Shown here piece by piece: positions 1 to 10,652 of a stretch of 64,000 nt of DNA. The stretch is from Sorghum bicolor (taxonomy: Eukaryota > Streptophyta > Magnoliopsida > Poales > Poaceae). The notes beneath the pieces were generated by a model. It searched no databases. It was not told where the DNA came from and saw nothing but the letters and a program-made list of their open reading frames with translations. The DNA lies in the NCBI RefSeq assembly GCF_000003195.3, contig NC_012877.2, positions 23,579,838 through 23,643,837 on the forward strand, written 5' to 3'. Positions within the stretch are counted from its first letter, which is position 1. Each line of letters begins with the position of its first letter. The translations under genes and the position numbers were made by a program.

Positions 1-764
1 CTCTAGCTTTAAAGGGGTGTTTGCAAACCACCTATCCAACAATTCTAGTTATTAAGATCACTAGGCACACAAGAGCTATGTCACTACTTACACTAGAGAG
101 CTACCTAAAGTTTCTATACAAGTAAGTAAGCTACTCTAGTTTGCGGGAATGTAAGAGAGAAGGTTTGATCTTTATACCACCGTGTAGAGGGGATGAACCA
201 ATCAATAAAATGAAGTCCAATCACCGGGTGAAATCCAATGAACAAACACAATGGAGACAAGCAATTTTTCTCCCGAGGTTCACGTGCTTGCCGGCACGCT
301 ACGTCCCCGTTGTGTCGACCAACACTTGGTGGTTCGGTGGCTAAGAGGTGTAGCACGAACCTCGTCCTCACTAGGACACCACAAGAACCTACCCACAAGT
401 GAGGTAGCTCAATGACACGAGCAATCCACTAATGTTGCCTTTGGCACTCCGCCGAGGAAGGCACAAACCTCTCACAAACACCGGGAGATGGCCACGAACA
501 ATCACCAACTCGTGCCAAAGCTCCTCCGCAGCTCCAAGCCATCTAGGTGGCGGCAACCACCAAGAGTAACAAGCAAACCCGCTGCTCAACGATCACTAGT
601 GCCACTAGATGCTCAAACTCTAAGCAAATGCAACTAGGATCTCTCCCAATCTCACTTTGGATGAACAAATCTTGAACAAGGTGAGTGGGATGTGTGGGAG
701 TATGCTCACAAGGTGTATCAACAAGTTAGAGAGTCAAGAGGGTGAGCAAGAACCGGCCAAGGCC

Positions 765-772
765 TATTTATA
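765..772 (-). promoter_or_regulatory. TATA box of copia LTR
   Basis: TATAAATA on the minus strand in a TATA-poor surrounding, conserved in the other LTR at 9154-9161. The palindrome array begins about 60 bp upstream of it. Confidence 0.7.
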
Positions 773-829
773 GAAGTCCCAACCTTCAACTAGCCGTTGG
801 CAGTTTATCCCACAGTCTGCGTTCACACC

Positions 830-1294
830 GGACGCGTCCTAGTTCACACCGGACGCGTCCGGTATTGACCAGACCAGCGTCCGGTGCTCCTGACCGTTAG
901 AAAAGTAGCCGTTGCCTCTGACACTGACAAGGCACCAGACGCTCACTTTTGAAATACCGGACGCGTCCGACCTCATACCGGACGCGTCCGGTATGCACCG
1001 GACGCAAACTCAGAGAGCGTCGCAAAACTTGAGTCAACACCGGTCGCCACACCGGACGGTCCGGTGTGCACCGGACTCACACCCAGAGAGCTCTGCAAGA
1101 GGAGTTTGCACCGGACGCCAACTCGGACGCGTCCTAGTTCACACCGGACGCGTCCGGTGTGCACCGGACGCAAACTCAGAGAGTTTCACCGAGAAACGAA
1201 CTCACCGGACGAGGCACACCGGACTCTACGCGAAAACTGTTTCCGCGTCCGGTGCCTCAACTCGGACGCGTCCGACCTCATACCGGACGCGTCC
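830..1294. repeat. Array of ACCGGACGCGTCCGGT-type palindromes in pairs 21 bp apart
   Basis: GGACGCGTCC cores are centred at 834.5, 855.5, 963.5, 984.5, 1129.5, 1150.5, 1268.5 and 1289.5, with a variant CCGGACGGTCCGG at about 1058. The eight cores form four pairs, each exactly 21 bp centre to centre. Half sites (CACCGGACGC) fill the gaps. The array lies 60-520 bp upstream of the LTR TATA box. Sirevirus LTRs are known to carry repeated palindromes; the fixed 21-bp pairing is what I see here. Confidence 0.9.
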
Positions 1295-1801
1295 GGCCTG
1301 AACGCGCTGCACACAAAGATTTCTAACTTCTTCCCTTGCTTCCATGTGCCAACACCAAAGTGTCTCCACACTTGTGCACGTGTGTTAGCATATTTCAAAA
1401 ACATTTTTCAAGGGTTACTTAGTTAGCTCACTAGGTCCTAATGCACATGCAAGGAATCCAATCACCTAGTGGCACTTAGACAACCGTTTTCACAACGAGA
1501 TTACCCCTCTTAATAGTACGGCTATCTATCCTAAATGTGATCACACCCTCTATGGTGTCTTGATCACCAAAACCAAAACCCTAAGCAATACCTTTGCCTT
1601 GATCTCCATAGGGTTTTGTTTTTCTCTTTCTTCTTTTCCAAGTTGAGCAGTTGATCATCTTGTGGTCATCACCATCATCACCATGATCATCACTTGCTCC
1701 ATCACTTGGCATGTACCAACCTCATTAAGTCTACACACACTTAGTATAGAGGTTAGTACTAGGGTTTCATCAATTATCCAAAACCAAACTAGGGCTTACA
1801 A

Positions 1802-1816
1802 TCTCCCCCTTTTTGG
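1802..1816 (-). other. Polypurine tract of copia element
   Basis: Minus-strand AAAAAGGGGGAGA directly abuts the 3' LTR start (TGTAAGCCC). It is the expected plus-strand primer for reverse transcription. Confidence 0.85.
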
Positions 1817-2909
1817 TAATTGATGACAACCCTTTTTACAAAGATTTTCAATAAAATTTTCTTAGATTCATGTTGCTTGCCCAAGCATTTTACCATGTGC
1901 AAAGATTATGGACAAGTTTCATAAACCCAAATTGGTAGCAATTGCTCCCCCTACATATGTGCTAAGAGTTTGGATTTGAAAGCTTGCACATATGCTTGAA
2001 TAGGAAATATAGGAGTCAATTTCTACCAAATGATGCTAAGGTGTAAAGAATGGACCTTTGAAGCGTGATACCAATCGGAGTTGCCAATATACACCATCCT
2101 TAGCACCATTAGTAACTAGCCATTCACAAAACTAGAACACCTCGTGAGATCAACATTATAAACAAGGTTCTAGTACCACTTGTGAAACAATTAAAGGTCT
2201 AGTTACATTACCTATGCATGCTAGTTTTTCATTTCATCAATCAAATTTACAACTAGCAAACACCACACAAGCAAGGTATCGAAGAGAAAGCTTTTAAAGC
2301 TAATGCAAATGCAAGCAACCATATGTTATGCACATTCAAATGCAACATACAAGTTTATGAGCTTGCTCCCCCTACTTGTGTGCTTCAAATTTTATTTTAT
2401 CCCCTTCTTTTATCATGTTACTCCCCTATCTTAAATCTTTGGGAAATTTTCTCCCCCTTTGTCATCAATGACCACAAAAGGTGAGCTCAAATTTTAGATA
2501 GGTTAGTGTGAAACCATGTGAAGTGAGATCATTTTACCATTTTGGTCCAATCTAGATTACTTGCCTAAGATATTTAACTCGGTTTGATCCAAGGACAAGC
2601 TTCTTCACACCTCCAAATAAGGGTTATCTTGTACCATGTTGAGTTAAACACTTATAGCTCATATTCTAGATCAAACACTAGGATTGCAAGCCCACAAACA
2701 TGTCATATGCTACCACTAGATCAAGTCAAGCATAAAAGCAATAGTGGTACCATACAAGCATCAAATTCATTTGATTTTCATGAATGATCCTAAGACATGT
2801 AAGGAATGACTAGATGCACTAAGCAAGTCCTTAGCATAGGATGAATGACATGTCAATCAATTTTACCTTGCTTTGCTCGAAAGAGAGGCATGTCATATAA
2901 TGGGGTGCA
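1817..2909 (-). other. Non-coding 3' region with several extra polypurine-like tracts
   Basis: No supported gene here. On the minus strand, purine runs like the true polypurine tract recur at 1944-1952, 2366-2373, 2421-2427 and 2451-2460. Several polypurine copies upstream of the 3' LTR are typical of Sireviruses. No env-like reading frame is visible. Confidence 0.7.
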
Positions 2910-5900
2910 TCAACACATATTTGAGAAGTCAAGTATGTTCAATTCATTCCTTAGCTTGCAAAACCTCTTCTCATCAAGTGGCTTGGTGAATATATCGGCA
3001 AGTTGATCATCGGTGCCTATACTCTCAATGCAAATGTCCCCTTTTTGTTGGTGATCTCTTATGAAATGATGGCGGACATCTATGTGCTTTGTTCTTGAGT
3101 GTTGAACCGGATTGTTGGTGAGCTTCACAGCACTTTCATTGTCACATAGCAATGGCACTTGCTTGAAGTTGATTCCAAAGTCCTTCAATGTTGCCTTCAT
3201 CCATAGAATTTGTGCACAACAACTACCGACCGCAATGTACTCCGCTTCGGCGGTTGATAGTGCAACACTATTTTGCTTCTTGGATGACCATGAGACAAGT
3301 GATCTTCCCAATAGTTGACATGTGCCCGATGTGCTTCTTCTTTCAACTTTGCATCCCGCATAGTCCGAGTCGGAATATCCAACAAGTTCAAACTTTGCAC
3401 CTTTGGGATACCACAAACCAACATTTTGTGTATGCTTCAAGTACCTCAATATTGTCTTTGTTGCTTTCAAATGACTTTCTCTTGGTGAGGCTTGAAATCT
3501 TACACACATGCATACACTAAACATGACATCCGGTCTTGATGCGGTCACATAGAGTAGGCTTCCAATCATAGACCGATATAACTTTTGATCCACCATATTT
3601 CCACTTGTATCATTATCTAGGCTTCCATTTGTTCCCATTGGAGTACTAATTGATTTTGCATCATCCATACCAAACTTCTTGAGCATGTCTTTTATGTACT
3701 TGCCTTGACTCACAAATGTGCCATTTTTCAATTGCTTGATTTGAAGACCAAGGAAGTAACTAAGCTCTCCAATCATTGACATCTCAAACTCATTAGCCAT
3801 CATGTTTCCAAACTCCTCACAAAATTCTTGATTGGTTGATCCAAATATGATATCTTCAACATATATTTGCAACACAAATAAGTCTTTGCCAATCTTCTTG
3901 GTGAAGAGAGTGGTGTCAACCTTGCCCATCTTGAAACCTTTAGAGAGTAAGAAATCTCTCAATCTCTCATACCATGCTCTTGGTGCTTGCTTCAAACCAT
4001 ACAATGCCTTTCTTAGCTTGTAAACATGGTTGGGTTTCTTGTCATCTTCAAAACTGGGAGGTTGCTCAACATAGACTTCTTCATTGATGTAGCCATTGAG
4101 AAATTCACTTTTCACATCCATTTGGTATAGCTTGATGTTATGAGCACAAGCATAGGCCAACAAGATCCTAATTGCTTCCAATCTTGCAACCGGGGCATAT
4201 GTTTCACCAAAGTCAAGACCTTCAACTTGAGTATAGCCTTGTTCTACCAATCTTGCTTTGTTCCTTACAACTATCCCATCTTGATCTTGTTTGTTGCGAA
4301 AGACCCATCTAGTACCAATGACATTGTGATCACTAGGCCTCTCAACTAATTCCCATACTTGATTTCTCTTGAAGTTGTTAAGCTCTTCATGCATAGCATT
4401 TACCCAATCAACATCTCTCAATGCTTCATCAATCTTCTTTGGCTCAATGTGAGACACAAAGGAGAAATGCTCACAAAATGATGCTAATCTTGATCTAGTT
4501 TGCACTCCTCTTTGAATGTCACCTATGATATGATCCAATGGATGATCTCTTGCAATATTTGTTGGTTGGAGTATTTGCACTTGATTGCTTGCACTTGGTT
4601 GATCATGAGATGATGTACTAGCTTGTTGATCTTGTACTTGAGTACCACTTGTACTAGCTTGATTTTGCTCATGAGAACCACTAGCTTGCACATTAGAGGT
4701 AGGAAGCACTTGATCTTTGTCATCTTCAACATCAATCACCTCTCTAGGCCTTAAATCACCAATATCCATATTCTTCATTGCATCGGCCAATTGAGTGCCT
4801 CTCACATCATCTAGATTCTCTTCTTCCTCTTGAGAGCCATTGGTTTCATCAAACTCAACATCATGCACCTCCTCAAGAGTACCACTAGCCAAATTCCAAA
4901 CTCTATAAGCTTTGCTAGTAGTTGAGTAACCAAGCAAGAAGCCTTCATCACATTTCTTTTCAAATTTGCTCAATCTAGTGCCTTTCTTCAATATATAGCA
5001 TTTGCAACCAAAAACTCGAAAGTATGCAATATTGGGTTTTCTACCATTTAAGATCTCATATGGTGTTTTCTCCAACATAGGATGGCAATATAGACGGTTG
5101 CTATAGTAGCAAGCCGTGTTGATTGCTTCGGCCCAAAAAGAATGACTCACATTGTATTCACTCAACATTGATCTTGCCATGTCAATCAAGGTTCTATTCT
5201 TCCTCTCAACAAGACCATTTGATTGTGGAGTGTACTTGGCCGAGAATTGATGCCTAATCCCAAATTCATCACATAGCTCATCAACTCTTGTATTCTTGAA
5301 TTCACTCCCATTGTCACTTCTTACTTTCTTGATGGTTGTTTCAAACTCATTGTGTATTCTCTTGACAAATGATTTGAAGGTTGCAAAAGCATCACTCTTG
5401 TCACTAAGAAAGAATACCCATGTGTATCTTGTGAAATCATCCACTATCACAAATCCATATTTATTTCCACCAATGCTTGTGTATGTGGTTGGTCCAAATA
5501 AGTCCATGTGCAACAACTCAAATGCCTTGCATGTACTCATGATGCTCTTCTTTGGATGAGTGTTGCCAACTTGCTTTCCGGCTTGACATGCACTACAAAG
5601 CTTGTCTTTCTCAAATGTGACATCTTTCAAGCCTCTAACAAGATCATGCTTGACTAACTTGTTTAATTGTTTCATTCCAACATGACCAAGCCTTCTATGC
5701 CATAACCAACCCATGCTAGATTTGGTGAGCAAGCATGTTGACAATTGAGCTTCACTAGCATTGAAATCAACCAAGTATATATTCTCGTATCTAAAGCCTT
5801 TGAATATCAAGTTTGAGCCATCTACACTTATGATCTCTACATCATCAACTCCAAATATGCATTTGAAACCAAGATCACAAAGTTGAGCTACGGATAGCAA

Positions 5901-6126
5901 GTTGAAGTTCAAGCTCTCTACTAGTAGCACATTGGAAATGCTCAAGTCATTGGATATAGCGATTTTACCAAGCCCTTTGACCTTGCCTTTGCCATTATCA
6001 CCAAATGTGATACTATCAACACCATTGTCATCATTTGGATTGATTGAATTGAACATTCTTGAATCACCGGTCATGTGTTGTGTGCATCCACTATCAAGCA
6101 CCCAATGCCTTCCTCCGGCTTTATAG
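2910..6126 (-). CDS. pol: copia pol polyprotein: protease C-term, integrase, RT, RNase H
   Basis: About 1063 residues are open from the methionine at 6101, and the frame is open slightly further upstream. In order: protease LDSG at residues 2-5; GAG-pre-integrase HHCC near 135-175; integrase core near 195-305 (HMDLFGP, SDNGSEF, VERKNR); RT near 580-830; RNase H near 920-1050; a Sirevirus-like tail with ADIFTKPL. The RT catalytic box reads YVED instead of YVDD at about residue 746 (GAA codon at 3855-3857), and the DVKSEFLNG block has E where A is usual. The long open frame argues for fairly recent activity, but a D-to-E change in the catalytic box would be expected to impair RT. Gag lies upstream in the same frame behind two stop codons. 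Confidence 0.93.
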
Positions 6127-6143
6127 TTTACCTACAAAACAAA

Positions 6144-8226
6144 TCAATGTTTCTTAGGTACCCATACTTGTTTGGGTCCTTGGAGGTTAGTGACTAAGCT
6201 CTTTGGTACCCAAATGGCCTTCTTCTTTGGACCCACAATTGGTGTACCAACAAACTTAGCATGCACACCCTTCTCACCCTTGGTAAGTACATAACAAGAA
6301 TCAAAAGGAATGTAAGGTACATTAGCATTTTTCTTGTTCTTGTTCATTTTATTGCAATTAAGCTCTAGGTGCCCAACTTGCTTGCATTTGTAGCAATACC
6401 GACCATTGCTCTTCACAAAGCTAGGCTTGTGAGTTGCAAAAGCTTTCTTGCCCTTCTTGGGGGTATAGCCTAATCCCTCTTTGTTGAGAGAAAACCTTTG
6501 GCTACCCAAGCACTTTAGCAAGCGGGCCTCACCACCATAGGCCTTGCCTAGGGCGTGAGTGAGCTTATCCACCTCTCTTTTGAGAGTCTCATTCTCAACC
6601 TTTAGTGAAGCATCACAAATGACACTAACACTAGAAGTAGAGGTAGAGTTGGTGGTGGTGGATGAAGACCTACAAGAAGAGTTAGTGGCAACAACAATAG
6701 GTAGATTGGGTGATTCTTTAATTAAGTCACATGTTGTGCCCACATCACATGATACAACAACCTTTTCCTTGTTCTCTTCTAACAACAAGGAGTGAGCTTT
6801 CTCAAGCTTGGTGTGAGCCTTGCCAAGCTTCTCATGGGCTTCCACTAGCCTCTCATGATTAGCATTGAGCTCATCAAAGGATTGCTCAAGAGCTTCCAAC
6901 TTCTTGGCTAATTCTTTGCACTTCTTGTTTTTAGATTGAATGAGAGAATCGGCTTGTTCTAACATGTCCATGAGTTGTTCATTAGTGAATTCATTTTCAT
7001 CATCACTATCACTATCATGTTCATGTTCACTTTCACTTTCACTCTCATCATATTGTACCTTGTGGCCCTTGGCCATGAAGCATGAAGGAGTGTCGAAGAG
7101 TGATGGCTTGTTGATAGCAATGCTTGCAAGCGCCTTCTTTTTGGATGCCTTGTCATCATCACTAGAATCATCATCTGAAGAAGCATCACTATCCCAAGTC
7201 ACAACATAGGATCCACCCTTCTTCTTCTTCTTGAAGACCATCTTCTTCTCTTTCTTTTCTTTCTTCTCCTTCTTGTTCTTCTTGTCATGCTCATCATTGT
7301 CACTATTGTAAGGACAATCCGCCACAATGTGATCGGGGCTCTTGCACTTGTAGCATAGCCTCATATGCTCTTTGTTCTTGAAGTGTTCTCTTCTCTTTCT
7401 TGTGTGATAGCCCTTCTTCTTCATCATCTTGCCAAATTTGCCGACAAAGAGTGCTAGTGCTTCATCATCACTATCATCATTGGAGCACTCCTCATCACTT
7501 GATTCTTCCTTCTTGGCTTTGCCCTTGTTCTTGCTCTTGGATGAAGAGCTAGCTTTGAATGCTACACTCTTCTTCTTCTTGTCATCATCATCCTTCTTCA
7601 TGACCTCATCATCATCATTATCATTGTATTGGTCTTCGGTCATGACATCTCCAAGTACCTCATTGGGAGATACACCCGTCAATCCACCTCTAAAGATGAT
7701 TGTTCTCAATGTCTTGAACCTCTTGGGCAAGCACATCAAGAACTTGTGAATGAAGTCCTCATCCTTCACTTTTTCACCAAGGCCCTTGAGATCATTGATG
7801 ATAACTTGGAGCCTATAGAACATCTCCGGTATAGACTCATCATCCTTCATCTTGAAGTTGGATAGCTTGTCCTTTGAGCATATACAATTTGGCACTTTTT
7901 ACCGTTGTAGTGCCCTCATATGTTTCTTCTAGCCTTGTCCATACTTCACTTGCTTTCTCAAGATCTTTGACTTGTTCAAATACCTTTGAATCAATGCCAT
8001 TGTATATTGTGTTGAGAGCCATAGTATTGCATTGCTTGTTTGCTCTCTCATTGTCGGTGGGGTTAGCCGGATCAAGAATCACAAAGTCATTTTCGGTGAC
8101 TTCCCACACTCTATCATTGATTTATCCAAGGTACATCTTCATTTTTCTCTTCCAATAGTCAAAAGAGCTTGTGCCATCAAAGAACGGTGGTTTACCCCCA
8201 ACATGGTTGAACACTATTTGAGCCAT
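6144..8226 (-). pseudogene. gag: copia gag with one nonsense codon and one frameshift
   Basis: Gag forms the capsid and nucleocapsid. The start is placed at the ATG at 8226, 58 bp inside the primer-binding site, because the first 30 codons (FDGT...YWK) look like a copia gag N-terminus. An in-frame TAA sits at 8122-8124. The frame shifts near 7880, after the KSAKLYML block. The rest is open to TGA at 6144-6146: a charged region with long lysine and aspartate runs, CX2CX4HX4C zinc knuckles around 7305-7355 and 6345-6400, and a coiled-coil-like stretch around 6780-6960. The stop is followed in frame by TAG and then pol, so gag and pol share a frame. Broken in this copy. Confidence 0.85.
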
Positions 8227-8270
8227 AATTTGAGCACCGAGGTTGTTAAGCCTTCACAAACGGTGACCAC

Positions 8271-8283
8271 GGCTCCGATACCA
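8271..8283 (-). other. Primer-binding site, initiator-Met tRNA type
   Basis: Minus strand TGGTATCGGAGCC, two bases from the LTR end. It differs by one base from the TGGTATCAGAGC motif used by plant copia elements primed with initiator tRNA-Met. It fixes the orientation and the inner edge of the 5' LTR. Confidence 0.9.
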
Positions 8284-8285
8284 CT

Positions 8286-10182
8286 TGAAAGGTCCTAAAA
8301 TGGCTAGATGGGGGGTGAATAGCCTATTTAAAAAATTCTACAAACTCACTAGAGCAAGAGGTTAGTAAATAACAAAGCGAAGCTTTTTGCTCTAGCTTTA
8401 AAGGGGTGTTTGCAAGCCACCTATCCAACAATTCTAGTTGTTAAGATCACTAGGCACACAAGAGCTATGTCACTACTTACACTAGAGAGCTACCTAAAGT
8501 TTCTATACAAGTAAGTAAGCTACTCTAGTTTGCGGGAATGTAAGAGAGAAGGTTTGATCTTTATACCACCGCGTAGAGGGGATGAACCAATCAATAAAAT
8601 GAAGTCCAATCACCGGGAGAAATCCAATGAACAAACACAATGGAGACAAGCAATTTTTCTCCCGAGGTTCACGTGCTTGCTGGCACGCTACGTCCCCGTT
8701 GTGTCGACCAACACTTGGTGGTTCGGTGGCTAAGAGGTGTAGCACGAACCTCGTCCTCACTAGGACACCACAAGAACCTACCCACAAGTGAGGTAGCTCA
8801 ATGACACGAGCAATCCACTAATGTTGCCTTTGGCACTCCGCCGAGGTAGGCACAAACCTCTCACAAACACCAGGAGATGGCCACGAACAATCACCAACTC
8901 GTGCCAAAGCTCCTCCGCAACTCCAAGCCGTCTAGGTGGTGGCAACCACCAAGAGTAACAAGCAAACCCGCTGCTCAACGATCACTAGTGCCACTAGATG
9001 CTCAAACTCTAAGCAAATGCAACTAGGATCTCTCCCAATCTCACTTTGGATGAACAAATCTTGAACAAGGTGAGTGGGATGTGTGGGAGTATGCTCACAA
9101 GGTGTATCAACAAGTTAGAGAGTCAAGAGGGTGAGCAAGAACCGGCCAAGGCCTATTTATAGAAGTCCCAACCTTCAACTAGCCGTTGGCAATTTATCCC
9201 ACAGTCTGCGTTCACACCGGACGCGTCCTAGTTCACACCGGACGCGTCCGGTATTGACCAGACCAGCGTCCGGTGCTCCTGACCGTTAGAAAAGTAGTCG
9301 TTGCCTCTGACACTAACAAGGCACCGGACGCTCACTTTTGAAATACCGGACGCGTCCGACCTCATACCGGACGCATCCGGTATGCACCGGACGCAAACTC
9401 ACAGAGCGTCGCAAAACTTGAGTCAACACCGGTGGCCACACCGGACGCACACACCGGACGGTCCGGTGTGCACCGGACTCAGACCCAGAGAGCTCTGCAA
9501 GAGGAGTTTGCACCGGACGCCAACTCGGACGCGTCCTAGTTCACACCGGATGCAAACTCAGAGAGTTTCACCGAGAAACGAACTCACCGGATGAGGCACA
9601 GCGGACTCTACGCGAAAACTGTTTCCGCGTCCGGTGCCTCAACTCGGACGCGTCGGACCTCATACCGGACGCGTCCTGCCTGAACGCGCTGCACACAAAG
9701 ATTTCTAACTTCTTCCCTTGCTTCCATGTGCCAACACCAAAGTGTCTCCACACTTGTGCATGTGTGTTAGCATATTTCAAAAACATTTTTCAAGGGTTAC
9801 TTAGTTAGCTCACTAGGTCCTAATGCACATGCAAGGAATCCAATCACCTAGTGGCACTTAGACAACCGTTTTCACAACGAGATTACCCCTCTTAATAGTA
9901 TGGCTATCTATCCTAAATGTGATCACACCCTCTATGGTGTCTTGATCACCAAAACCAAAACCCTAAGCAATACCTTTGCCTTGATCTCCATAGGGTTTTG
10001 TTTTTCTCTCTCTTCTTTTCCAAGTTGAGCACTTGATCATCTTGTGGTCATCACCATCATCACCATGATCATCACTTGTTCCATCACTTGGCATGTACTA
10101 ACCTCATTAAGTCTACACACACTTAGTATAGAGGTTAGTACTAGGGTTTCATCAATTATCCAAAACCAAACTAGGGCTTACA
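8286..10182 (-). repeat. Sirevirus 5' LTR, complete (1897 bp)
   Basis: Bounded by TG...CA at 8286 and 10182. It contains the TATA box at 9154-9161 and the palindrome array at 9219-9676. Outside 10182 the sequence switches cleanly to the PMD exon of element B. Confidence 0.95.
9219..9676. repeat. Palindrome array of 5' LTR, 21-bp pairs
   Basis: Cores at 9223.5/9244.5, 9352.5/9373.5 (second mutated to GGACGCATCC) and 9650.5/9671.5 (first mutated) keep the 21-bp spacing. The pair matching 1129.5/1150.5 has lost one member through a 20-bp deletion. So the spacing outlives the core sequence. Confidence 0.85.
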
Positions 10183-10525
10183 CCATCCCTTGGTAGAACT
10201 GGGCCAAGAGCGAAAGGTGTCTTTCCATAGATCTAAAGAAAACTTCTCGGCTCTAAAGGGAATCCTATTTGTCTCTGCATTTATCAAATCGGTAGGATCT
10301 AGGTTTCCTAATGGACCAAGACACTGAAAGTGGGGTTGATCGGTAGGAATCACAATCTTATTGGCCAGTTCCTAAAGGGTTTGAAGGTTGGAAGAATGGA
10401 AAGGGAAACAAAAGAAAAAAGATATACTCAGTAAATAGATCCGCAAATGAACAGGAGTACAACAAAAGTATGAAAAAGAAAGGGAGTGGTGAGTTGACCT
10501 CAGGGACGACGAAGTTGATGGCCAT
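10183..10525 (-). pseudogene. PMD accessory gene of element B, exons 1-2 (truncated)
   Basis: Exon 1 is 10499-10525, coding MAINFVVPE; the intron starts GT and ends at AG 10372-10373; exon 2 runs from 10371 and is cut at 10183 by the copia LTR. Start codon, exon 1 length (27 nt), both splice sites and the following reading frame match the PMD gene of element A, although intron sequences differ. Conserved splice sites in two diverged copies are good evidence that the spliced antisense gene is real. The remaining exon 2 part (63 codons) has no stop. Confidence 0.85.
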
Positions 10526-10647
10526 TTCTTCCTAAGGAGAGGAAAGAATCGAAGACTCGGAGGATTGTTGGAGGAGTTCCTTGCCGGAGTTCTTGAAGTT
10601 CTCTAGCAGTGCCGCTGCCAGAAAGGTGGGTATGAAGCTGTAGAATG

Positions 10648-10652
10648 ACAGG
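10648..10652. other. Target-site duplication ACAGG (left) of Athila A1
   Basis: ACAGG here and again at 19921-19925 flank A1 exactly at the TG...CA LTR ends. Confidence 0.95.

Larger units (their letters stand above)
1..1800 (-). repeat. Sirevirus 3' LTR (left copy, truncated by window edge)
   Basis: It matches 8390-10182 over its whole length. The outer 104 bases of the LTR lie outside the window. It ends ...GGGCTTACA, that is TG on the element strand, directly against the polypurine tract. Length differs from the matching part of the right copy by 7 bases, which the 20-bp loss and 13-bp gain in the palindrome array account for. Confidence 0.95.
1..10182 (-). mobile_element. Sirevirus-type Ty1/copia LTR retrotransposon (near complete)
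   Basis: The body is on the minus strand in the order 5' LTR (8286-10182), primer-binding site, gag, pol (protease, integrase, RT, RNase H), polypurine tract, 3' LTR (1-1800, cut by the window edge). The integrase-before-RT order makes it copia. Two zinc knuckles in a long lysine-rich gag, several polypurine-like tracts before the 3' LTR and palindrome-rich LTRs are Sirevirus traits. By eye the LTRs differ at about 25-30 sites plus a 20-bp loss and a 13-bp gain, so it is not recent. It is inserted in exon 2 of the PMD gene of element B; the base after the LTR continues that exon. Gag carries a nonsense codon and a frameshift, so it is probably dead. Confidence 0.93.

Noticed and set aside
830..1294. 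Regularly spaced palindromes resembling a CRISPR array
   Set aside because: Spacers are themselves repetitive, spacing is 21 bp, and the context is a plant LTR.
912..1426. Open frames of 60-130 codons across the copia LTR palindrome array
   Set aside because: They are open on both strands because the repeated CG-rich words lack stops; no start context, no domain, not kept in the other LTR.
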